A DNA stretch of 40,866 nucleotides from Cytophagales bacterium (lineage in GTDB: Bacteria > Bacteroidota > Bacteroidia > Cytophagales > Cyclobacteriaceae), in NCBI GenBank assembly GCA_020063545.1, contig JAGUUF010000274.1, positions 1 to 40,866 on the forward strand. The letters are read 5' to 3'. The notes beneath the pieces are model-generated. The model worked only from the letters and a program-made list of their open reading frames with translations. It had not been told where the DNA came from and did not search any database. The translations under genes were made by a program, and so were the position numbers. Below, one piece after another: positions 34,457 to 40,866 of the stretch. Positions within the stretch are counted from its first letter, which is position 1, and each line of letters opens with the position of its first letter.

Positions 34457-36311
34457 ACTTAAGGAGAAAATGAGTTGTTTCGTACCAGGCAATACTCTCT
34501 TCAATAAATTCAGGATTATTTGAATAGCTGACTTTCTGATGTGGTTCCAGAATTACCAAGTCGTTGTCTTTCATATACCCAAGCAACTGGTACGTGCTGA
34601 GAAATACCCTGCGCTGTTCATGGGTGGTTTTGAAAATATCATACCCCAAAAATTTGCTGGTGTAGGAGAAGTTAAGCAATCCCAATAAGGTGGGTGCCAC
34701 GTCAATCTGACTCATGAGTAAATTTACGACTCCCGGCTCAATATGTTTAGGAGAGAAGATGATCATTGGGATTTTGTACTTATCCGGGGGGAGGTATGTT
34801 TTACCCGCGCTTGATGCACAATGGTCGGCAATAATTACAAACAGGGTGTTATCGTACCAGCTAAATGTAGAACATTTTTTGATAAACGCATTAATGGCAA
34901 AATCAGTATACTTTACTGCGCCACTTCTGCCGGTGTGAGAGGGTATATCGATGCGTCCATTGGGGTAGGTAAAGGGCCGGTGGTTGGATGTAGTCATGAT
35001 GTGCACAAAAAAAGGTTTATTCAACGTTGTTGTTTTAAGTATCTCCTTTTCAGCCAGCCAGAATAAATCCTCATCGGCAATTCCCCATATATTTTCAAAG
35101 TGAATCTGTTCTTTTGGAACGTTTAGCCTGTCAATTGTTTCGTAGTGGTTTTCAGAAAAGAAGTAATTCATGTTGTCAAAATATCCATAACCGCCATAGA
35201 TAAACTTGCTTTCATAACCATGCGCGTTAAAAACCGTTGCCAGGGTAAACATATTTTCGTTATGCGGCCTGCGTATAACGGATTGCCCCGGGGTTGGCGG
35301 AATGGCTAATGACAGGGCCTCCAGGCCACGAACGGTACGGGTACCCGTGGCATATAAGTTAGTAAAAAGCAAGCCATGCCTGCTCAGGGAGTCCAGGTGT
35401 GGCGTTATACCCATTGTGTTTCCAAAGGCCTGCATGAATGAGGCACTCAGGCTTTCCACTGATATCAGTACTACATTAAGCTTTTTCTCAGGCCCCGGGT
35501 TATTTATTTTCCGTTCAAGCGAAAAAGAATCAGTTGATGTGTAGGTTGCTTCCGGGGTCTTTAACATGGTTTTAACTTTGATAAAGGCCTTTTGTTTATC
35601 AATAGTTTTGTAAAACTTTGAATAGTCGAGCTCATTATTGCGGTAAGCTGCAAATAATTCGTAGAGGCCATTGCCGGCAAGTTCGTTGACGTACGCATTT
35701 TTGCTGAATTGCTTTTGTTCAGTATTAATTGTGAAGTAGGCAAGTAAAGGAGCCAGCATAAAACCCATTGCCCATTTAAGGCGGTTTGGCCAACGCATTT
35801 TGCTTACCGATGATTGCCGGATGGCAGGCCGCAGCAGGTACGTGAGTGAAAGCGCGCCAATAATTATGGCGGGTATGATTTGTTGCAAAGGATAGGACTC
35901 TTTTATGTTTCCTAAAACTTCGGTGGTGTACACCAGGTAATCAACCGCAATAAAATTGAAGCGGGTATTAAACTCTTCCCAAAAGAAACCTTCGGCCAGC
36001 GAAGTGAACAGGAGGAAGCTGATTTCCAAAAACATGCAAATCACGAGTGTTGAACGAAACCATTTTGCCTTCAGCAACCTGTTGCTAACTAACACCAGCA
36101 AAATGAAAATCGGGATTACAACGTATGTTGCCGTAACGAAATCATACAACAGTCCAATAAGGAGAGCCGCTGGAATATCTAACGATAATTCGATTTGCTG
36201 CCAGGTATAAAATAACAGGATTAACCGGGTGAATGCCGAGAACAGCAAAAAAACCATGACCATGAGGGCAATAAACCCAAACCGGTGATTCAGTATTGAA
36301 CGCACTTTCAT
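34437..36311 (-). CDS. LtaS-like sulfatase-fold membrane enzyme
   Basis: A 624-residue membrane protein. Residues 1-190 hold about five membrane helices; the rest is an extracytoplasmic alkaline-phosphatase/sulfatase domain. Metal-site candidates are Glu in VVLISVESLSASF, the nucleophile Thr in YATGTRTVRGLEA, the Asp in FVIIADHCASS with the adjacent His, and MTTSNHRPFTYP. The family includes lipoteichoic acid synthases and phosphoglycerol or phosphoethanolamine transferases; in a Gram-negative cell a phosphoethanolamine-type or glycerol-phosphate transfer to a surface glycan is more likely. I chose the ATG at 36311, 7 bases after the SulP stop. The neighbouring rnhA, marC and DUF2490 genes follow in one run. 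Confidence 0.87.
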   Translation of the reverse strand: MKVRSILNHRFGFIALMVMVFLLFSAFTRLILLFYTWQQIELSLDIPAALLIGLLYDFVTATYVVIPIFILLVLVSNRLLKAKWFRSTLVICMFLEISFLLFTSLAEGFFWEEFNTRFNFIAVDYLVYTTEVLGNIKESYPLQQIIPAIIIGALSLTYLLRPAIRQSSVSKMRWPNRLKWAMGFMLAPLLAYFTINTEQKQFSKNAYVNELAGNGLYELFAAYRNNELDYSKFYKTIDKQKAFIKVKTMLKTPEATYTSTDSFSLERKINNPGPEKKLNVVLISVESLSASFMQAFGNTMGITPHLDSLSRHGLLFTNLYATGTRTVRGLEALSLAIPPTPGQSVIRRPHNENMFTLATVFNAHGYESKFIYGGYGYFDNMNYFFSENHYETIDRLNVPKEQIHFENIWGIADEDLFWLAEKEILKTTTLNKPFFVHIMTTSNHRPFTYPNGRIDIPSHTGRSGAVKYTDFAINAFIKKCSTFSWYDNTLFVIIADHCASSAGKTYLPPDKYKIPMIIFSPKHIEPGVVNLLMSQIDVAPTLLGLLNFSYTSKFLGYDIFKTTHEQRRVFLSTYQLLGYMKDNDLVILEPHQKVSYSNNPEFIEESIAWYETTHFLLKYGSLHN

Positions 36312-36318
36312 GTTTATT

Positions 36319-38523
36319 CTAAAGAAGAATTTTTTTGGTGTTAACAGCATGCTGAGCACTTGTTAGAAAGTGAGCACCAAAATTTTCGAGCAATTTAATT
36401 TCGTACGCATCCAGTATACTGCGTCTTTTATAGAATAGCAGCTTGTTACGGTGGCATTCAATGTGCATTTCTTCTGCGTTTTCCAGAAATTCAATTACTT
36501 CCTGTGAAAAGAACCTTCTGATTTCCGGTTCATCCTGCCCACGCAAATAGTATTTTTTGGAAAACTGTTGATGATCGGAAAAGTCAATGTCCTTACCGCG
36601 TGTGAGTTCCGAAAGTTTAGACCATAAACTCTCTGGTTCGAGAGCAAAATCAGGAATTGTTAAACCGGTATCGCTTATCAGCATAACAGTAAGCTGAGTA
36701 TTTTGTTCTGCTTGTCCGGCCCCCTCGGTAAGTGTAATATCCGAAATGGTAAGCCGACCCTCCTCAAGGTATTTTTCCAGTACGTTCTCCTCAAAACGGA
36801 TTCTTGTACCGATTTCAATCGGAAAATCCTTGTATTTCATTACACTTTTTACTTTTTGAGGATAAAAGCTGTAGTCATTTTCTTCACTGAATTTACGCAG
36901 GGCTACCTGACGCGGATCGAGTTTGATTTCAACGCGGGTTTGTTTATACGGATCAAATTTGCGCGAGGCAAGCGGGTGGTTGGAGAATGCCCTGAAATTA
37001 TCAAAACCAAGCGTTAACACCTGGCCGCCTGTATGTTGATACTCTTCCTGAAAGTGGTACAAGGCTTCCATAAACGTGTGGTCCACAATTTTTGATTCGC
37101 TAAAATTCATAATCACTTTCTTTCCGGGTTCAAAGGAGTGGAAAAGTTTTTTATACCCAATCAGGTTTGAGAATATAGCGGCATCAATCACTTTAACATG
37201 GTATTCGCCATTGGTTTGTGTTTTTTCATAACGCGCTTTGAACAGGCTTCGTACCGGTGCCCCGTTTATCAGGTGGAAGAAAAATTTCATAAGGATGCCC
37301 GCCCCGACACCCATCAGCAAATCGGTTGAAATGGTTACGATGATGGTGGTAACAAAAATGACGAGCTGTTCGGAGCCGATTTTATAGGTTTTAAAAAATT
37401 CATTTGGCGATGCCAGCCTGTAGCCAACGGCTATCAGCAGTGCGGCAAGGGCGGTGTTAGGTATCATTTCGATTACCGGAATGAACAACAGCATGGCCAC
37501 TAACAAAAAGAATCCATGGAAGAAGTTTGCCCAACGCGTACGGCCCCCGAAAGAAATATTGGCCGAACTGCGGGCAACTTCGGATATCATCGGTAGCCCT
37601 CCCAGCATACCTGAAATGGCATTTCCAATACCCACGGCTTTAAGGTCCTTATTGTAATCCGAAATGCGTTTCCAGGGATCCAGCCCGTCTATGGCTTTAA
37701 CCGTCAACAGCGTTTCGAGGCTGTTTACGAAAAGGAACATGATTACGTATTTCCAGAAAACAAACGTGCCAATCATAGAGAAATCGGCATTGAAGCCAAC
37801 CGACCCCCAGAAGTTGCCAATCTGTACCATGTCGAAAGCCGGTTCGGTATGTTTAAAATCCATGATCCACGCCAGTGGTACTGTTACCAGCAGCACCACC
37901 ATCGGGGCAGGAATCCGTTTGAAAACTTTTCCCTTAAGCAAAGGCATACCGAAAATGATAACGAGGCTGAGGATTCCCAGAAAGGTTACCCGAATGTCTT
38001 CGTGCATAATGGAATCGGGAATGCGGGCATAGAGTTCAAGTGGCTCCAGGCCTTTTAACGTGGCGGGGTCAATACCCAGCAACACATGTATTTGTTTGGA
38101 GAAAATAATTAAGCCAATGGCGGCCAGCATACCGTGCACAGCCGAATGGGGGAAGAAATCACTGAGCGAGCCGAACTTTAAAAAACCGAATACAATCTGA
38201 ATCAGGGCAGCCACAACAATAACCCCCAGGGCCAGGTGCCAGCCTTCCGGCCCACCGCCCATTTCGGTTACGGCCCCGGCACAAATGGTTATCAGGCCGG
38301 CTGCAGGCCCTTTAATGGTAAGGCGGCTTCCGGCAAAAAAACTAACAACCAGGCCGCCAATCATTGCCGTTAGTACGCCCATGGCAGCCGGAAATTCGCT
38401 TGCTTTGGCAATGCCCAGGCTTAGGGGCAGTGCCAGCAGAAATACTAAAAATCCGGAAAGTGCATCGGCTTTCCAGTTTTGTTTAAGGCCTTCGAGGCCG
38501 TCTTTAGGGAGTTGAGTGTTCAT
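36319..38523 (-). CDS. SulP-family anion transporter with long C-terminal part
   Basis: A 734-residue SulP/SLC26 permease. The N-terminal motif WKADALSGFLVFLLALPLSL and the 12 or so membrane helices (about 20-420; including GPAAGLITICAGAVTEMGGG, EVARSSANISFGGRTRWANFF and NTALAALLIAVGYRLASP) match the family, whose members include BicA bicarbonate transporters. A STAS-like domain (about 435-530; KVIMNFSESKIVDHTFMEAL) follows, and then an extra 190-residue C-terminal region that I do not recognise. The start at 38523 is the ATG at MNTQLPKDG; an in-frame earlier ATG is 9 codons upstream. DabA lies divergently upstream, so bicarbonate is a reasonable substrate, though sulfate cannot be excluded. 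Confidence 0.88.
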   Translation of the reverse strand: MNTQLPKDGLEGLKQNWKADALSGFLVFLLALPLSLGIAKASEFPAAMGVLTAMIGGLVVSFFAGSRLTIKGPAAGLITICAGAVTEMGGGPEGWHLALGVIVVAALIQIVFGFLKFGSLSDFFPHSAVHGMLAAIGLIIFSKQIHVLLGIDPATLKGLEPLELYARIPDSIMHEDIRVTFLGILSLVIIFGMPLLKGKVFKRIPAPMVVLLVTVPLAWIMDFKHTEPAFDMVQIGNFWGSVGFNADFSMIGTFVFWKYVIMFLFVNSLETLLTVKAIDGLDPWKRISDYNKDLKAVGIGNAISGMLGGLPMISEVARSSANISFGGRTRWANFFHGFFLLVAMLLFIPVIEMIPNTALAALLIAVGYRLASPNEFFKTYKIGSEQLVIFVTTIIVTISTDLLMGVGAGILMKFFFHLINGAPVRSLFKARYEKTQTNGEYHVKVIDAAIFSNLIGYKKLFHSFEPGKKVIMNFSESKIVDHTFMEALYHFQEEYQHTGGQVLTLGFDNFRAFSNHPLASRKFDPYKQTRVEIKLDPRQVALRKFSEENDYSFYPQKVKSVMKYKDFPIEIGTRIRFEENVLEKYLEEGRLTISDITLTEGAGQAEQNTQLTVMLISDTGLTIPDFALEPESLWSKLSELTRGKDIDFSDHQQFSKKYYLRGQDEPEIRRFFSQEVIEFLENAEEMHIECHRNKLLFYKRRSILDAYEIKLLENFGAHFLTSAQHAVNTKKILL

Positions 38524-38608
38524 AAATTTTACTGAGTAATCTGAGGACAATAGTTCAATTGGTTTACCCGCTGTTCAGTGCAGGTAAACGAAACAGAAGT
38601 CCGTCAGA

Positions 38609-38959
38609 CTAAATCAGTAAAACACGATGTAGCGTGAACAGGGGGGGCTGACTGTTTTCCTTGTTTACAGGCAGCACCCAGGTTACCAAGGCGGGGTTAA
38701 ATTTTATGAGCTCGCTGAAAATCTCATGGAATGTACTCCTGGTATCAACTATTCCTTTCTCTGCCTGTTCTTCAGTACCCGGTTCGACAATAAAAAGTAA
38801 AGAGAAGTGGTCAATTGAATTGTTTTCTGCCTTAACGCCTGCCAGGCCCTGGGTTACGAGGTGCCTGGCAGGAATTTGGGAAAATACCGGAACTACCGAT
38901 TCGAAACAGAATAGCAGTATTAGAAAGTATTTCAACAGGTTAAGTTTTGCCCAACGCAT
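38609..38959 (-). CDS. Small secreted protein A, unknown
   Basis: A 116-residue protein with a signal peptide (LLKYFLILLFCFESVVPVFSQ). The mature part carries FSLLFIVEPGTEEQAEKGIV (residues 52-71) and ends LFTLHRVLLI. I do not recognise a family. It resembles the protein at 39133-39474 over the segment named and at the C-terminus, with the same overall length. It lies upstream of SulP on the same strand, 85 bases before it, so it may be in the same operon. A TTTG / GAccTTTG promoter candidate lies just upstream. Confidence 0.7.
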   Translation of the reverse strand: MRWAKLNLLKYFLILLFCFESVVPVFSQIPARHLVTQGLAGVKAENNSIDHFSLLFIVEPGTEEQAEKGIVDTRSTFHEIFSELIKFNPALVTWVLPVNKENSQPPLFTLHRVLLI

Positions 38960-38976
38960 CTAACGTAATTGATGTA

Positions 38977-39008
38977 CAAAGGTCTGAATATTTTTCTGAC
39001 TTTATCAA
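38977..39008 (-). promoter_or_regulatory. Promoter of small protein A and SulP
   Basis: On the minus strand TTTG (39005-39008 region) is followed after about 21 bases by GACCTTTG (38977-38984), a 7 of 8 match to TAnnTTTG. It points at the start codon at 38959 with an 17-base leader. Confidence 0.4.
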
Positions 39009-39094
39009 ACTGCTATTACCCGGAATCGATTGCGTTGGCAAAATCAGGCTGCAGACTGAACCAAATGGTGATACCTGCGTATGCATAAAGCGTA

Positions 39095-39126
39095 TTGCAT
39101 GTGGCATTTTCTTTTAGCTACATTTG
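39095..39126 (+). promoter_or_regulatory. Promoter of small protein B and DabA
   Basis: TTG at 39095-39097, a 21-base spacer and TACATTTG at 39119-39126, a full match to TAnnTTTG. The ATG of small protein B follows after 6 bases, so the mRNA would be essentially leaderless. It is divergent from the promoter at 38977-39008. Confidence 0.6.
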
Positions 39127-39132
39127 CACCGA

Positions 39133-39474
39133 ATGAGACACTGGTATTCACGATTTGTAACCGGATTTTTGGCCATTTGTTTTGCAACGGTATCCATTGC
39201 CGGTTCTGCTACGGTTTCGGGTTCAGATGTTTCCGTTCACAAATCTTTTACAGGAAAAACGGATGCCTTACCATCGAGTTTTGTTCAGTTCATTCTTGAA
39301 GAAACCGGGAGCGAAAAAGGAAAGGAGAAACAAGTCGTTGGGATTAATGCTGTAGTTCCGGTACGCTCACTTCCAAAACGTATTCTTACAGAATTTGCAC
39401 TTACCCGATATAGTGGGGTCATTCTTTCTGGTAATTATCCACGTTACCTGTTTCAACGAAAGCTATTGATTTAA
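39133..39474 (+). CDS. Small secreted protein B, unknown
   Basis: A 113-residue protein with an N-terminal hydrophobic stretch (FVTGFLAICFATVSIAGSAT) that reads as a signal peptide. The mature part has FVQFILEETGSEKGKEKQVV (residues 50-69), which aligns without gaps to residues 52-71 of small protein A, and ends YLFQRKLLI against LFTLHRVLLI there. I do not know the family. I chose the ATG at 39133, directly after the -7 element; an in-frame start three codons earlier lies inside the promoter. DabA begins 86 bases downstream, so the two are probably cotranscribed. Confidence 0.7.
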   Translation: MRHWYSRFVTGFLAICFATVSIAGSATVSGSDVSVHKSFTGKTDALPSSFVQFILEETGSEKGKEKQVVGINAVVPVRSLPKRILTEFALTRYSGVILSGNYPRYLFQRKLLI

Positions 39475-39560
39475 CAACGGACATTTCCTTTCAACCTTTT
39501 GCAGGTTGGTTCCAGTCTGTTTTAATTATATAAATCAAGGCATTTGCCGAACTATTTTCC

Positions 39561-40866
39561 ATGCGTATGTCCGACAATGATATTTTTAATGAACATAATG
39601 TACTGCACAAGCTTAAGCATTACCTGCCTGCCCAGGCTCCGCTTAAAGATTTTATTCACCACAATACACTCCATGCTTTTCAGGCCTTGCCGTTTGATAA
39701 AGCCATATTTAATGCTTCAGCAATTTTGGGTTACAAGGTCTCGCTAACGCTTGCTGAGTATCGCCACCTGTATGCCTCTGGCCGCATTCGCGAAGAAGTG
39801 TTGAACCAGATTATTATTCATAAGAAAGGTGCCGATCGGTTGCCGGAATGGAAGGAGAAATTACTTCATGGGGTCTATCACCGCCCCATGCCCCGCATCG
39901 GTACATTGCGCTCGAACTGGAAAAAACTTCACCAGGTTGATCTGGATTCGCTGGTGCACCCTTTGTTGTTTCGGATGTTATGCAGTTACCTCGACCAGGG
40001 TATTGCCATCTGGAATTTTCCGGTATGGCATAAAGGATTTCTGGCTTCTATCCGTGAACTGGAACGGACCAGCTTAACCAGTTTTTTTCGTTCCTCTCGG
40101 GCAAAAGAGTTACTGCTCAAAGGGCATTGCAGTATTGTTCAATTGCTGCGCATCTTGGTTGGCTTTGATCAGTCGCTGTATGAGCAGTACCTTTTTGATC
40201 AGCAATTTGCCCACCAGGGCTGGTCGGGCATGGTAGCTGTTGTGGAAGAGCATCCCGAAACATTGCTCGATAAGCGAAAAATATCGTTACACGATTTAAT
40301 CGTGTTTGAGTTATTGCTCGAAATCGATGCGCTTGACTTTTATTTTGGGCCGTACTGGCTGCCGCTGGAGCAGGGTCTCAACGAAAAACCGGAGCACCTG
40401 TTTGCTGATGTGCCTGTTACAGAACTTGATGAGGTAACCATGTTGTGGCAGGAGGCCTTTGAGTGGAGTTACTACAACCCGGTATTGGCCGGCATTCAGG
40501 TAGCTGTTTCGGATGAGCCGGCCAAAGAAAATAGTTTTCAAGCCGTGTTTTGTATTGACGACCGGGAATGTTCGCTGAGGCGTTACCTGGAACAAACGGA
40601 TAGGCGTTGCGAAACGTATGGCACTCCGGGTTTCTTTGGTGTTGAGTTTTATTTTCAACCCGACCACGGCAAATTTTACGATAAGCTGTGCCCCGCACCG
40701 GTTACACCCGGGTATTTAATTAAAGAAGTAGGTATTCGCAGAAAACATAGTCGCGATACGCATTTTACCCAGCGAACGCATTCCCTTTTAGGCGGCTGGC
40801 TGATTAGTCAGACGCTTGGCTTTTGGTCGGCTTTTAAATTATTCCTTAACATTTTCAGGCCATCGA
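39561..40866 (+). CDS. dabA: DabA inorganic-carbon uptake subunit (DUF2309), 5' part
   Basis: The frame is open from the ATG at 39561 to the end of the window, giving 435 codons of a protein usually over 800 residues. It begins with SDNDIFNEHNVLHKLKHYL and the hallmark APLKDFIHHNTLHAFQ, then a long helical stretch. Cys331 and Asp333 in VFCIDDRECSLRRYLE are the first two zinc ligands of the carbonic-anhydrase-like site of DabA; the later His and Cys would lie past the window end. DabA works with a DabB membrane subunit (NuoL-like) to draw in CO2 as bicarbonate using the proton gradient. No DabB is visible upstream, so it would have to be beyond the right edge. The usual motif reads FCIDVRSE; here it reads CIDDRE. 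Confidence 0.92.
   Translation, partial: MRMSDNDIFNEHNVLHKLKHYLPAQAPLKDFIHHNTLHAFQALPFDKAIFNASAILGYKVSLTLAEYRHLYASGRIREEVLNQIIIHKKGADRLPEWKEKLLHGVYHRPMPRIGTLRSNWKKLHQVDLDSLVHPLLFRMLCSYLDQGIAIWNFPVWHKGFLASIRELERTSLTSFFRSSRAKELLLKGHCSIVQLLRILVGFDQSLYEQYLFDQQFAHQGWSGMVAVVEEHPETLLDKRKISLHDLIVFELLLEIDALDFYFGPYWLPLEQGLNEKPEHLFADVPVTELDEVTMLWQEAFEWSYYNPVLAGIQVAVSDEPAKENSFQAVFCIDDRECSLRRYLEQTDRRCETYGTPGFFGVEFYFQPDHGKFYDKLCPAPVTPGYLIKEVGIRRKHSRDTHFTQRTHSLLGGWLISQTLGFWSAFKLFLNIFRPS

Noticed and set aside
39493-39510. CAACC / GGTTG hairpin between small protein B and dabA
   Set aside because: Only five pairs with no T-run after it, so neither a terminator nor a clear attenuator.
1-40866. tRNA, rRNA, CRISPR, insertion sequence or prophage
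   Set aside because: I saw no cloverleaf with a TTCRANY-type arm in the gaps, no evenly spaced repeats, no transposase or integrase motifs; gaps are short and largely accounted for.

Overview
The window looks like chromosomal DNA from a member of the Bacteroidota, probably Cytophagales or a relative. Three things point there. Several small families are typical of that phylum (DUF5606, DUF6588-like, DUF2490, an OmpA/PD40 protein, a PorT-like barrel next to ubiE). Promoter-like sites fit the Bacteroidota TTG/TTTG and TAnnTTTG pattern. UbiE/MenG and KdtA indicate a Gram-negative cell with menaquinone and LPS. Genus or species cannot be fixed by reading alone. I see no tRNA, rRNA, CRISPR array, insertion sequence or phage gene. 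Gene density is very high and several convergent genes overlap at their 3' ends.

Layout. 1-1 kb: the 3' end of a DUF4442-type hotdog protein, then a Phd-like antitoxin / PIN toxin pair whose promoter sits in a perfect palindrome. 1-2.9 kb: a FemAB/GNAT-like acyltransferase and a family 2 glycosyltransferase. 2.9-5 kb (minus): kdtA-rsgA. 5.1-12.3 kb: a DUF6588-like envelope protein, AI-2E-type permease, enoyl-CoA hydratase, LMW phosphotyrosine phosphatase, aspartate kinase, class I fructose bisphosphatase, a DUF5606 protein and the GTPase EngB/YsxC. 12.4-17.4 kb: an OmpA/PD40 lipoprotein-like protein, ubiE, a PorT-like beta-barrel, an SDR oxidoreductase and an alpha/beta hydrolase.

17.4-30.7 kb (all minus strand) is the most distinctive part: a signalling cluster. 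In transcription order it has a membrane HAMP-GAF-PAS protein with no kinase, CheR, a receiver-less CheB, a membrane GAF protein, a very large Cache-HAMP-GAF-PAS-PAS-PP2C phosphatase (SiaA-like), a SiaB-family kinase, a SiaC-family phosphoprotein, a 1022-residue ABCG-like transporter with an unusual N-terminal domain, a lipoprotein and a small secreted Cys-rich protein. No CheA, CheW, chemoreceptor tip, flagellar gene or GGDEF cyclase is visible. My reading is a SiaABC-type partner-switch module joined to an orphan methylation pair, with the ABC transporter as a candidate output.

30.7-40.9 kb: cytidine deaminase, a saccharopine-dehydrogenase-family protein, then a long minus-strand run of rnhA, marC, a DUF2490 barrel, an LtaS-like sulfatase-fold membrane enzyme and a SulP anion transporter. 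Upstream of SulP and divergent from it lies DabA (DUF2309), cut by the window end. Between SulP and DabA sit two small secreted proteins on opposite strands that appear to be homologous to each other. This end of the window is probably an inorganic-carbon uptake locus, with the small protein pair as its undescribed component.
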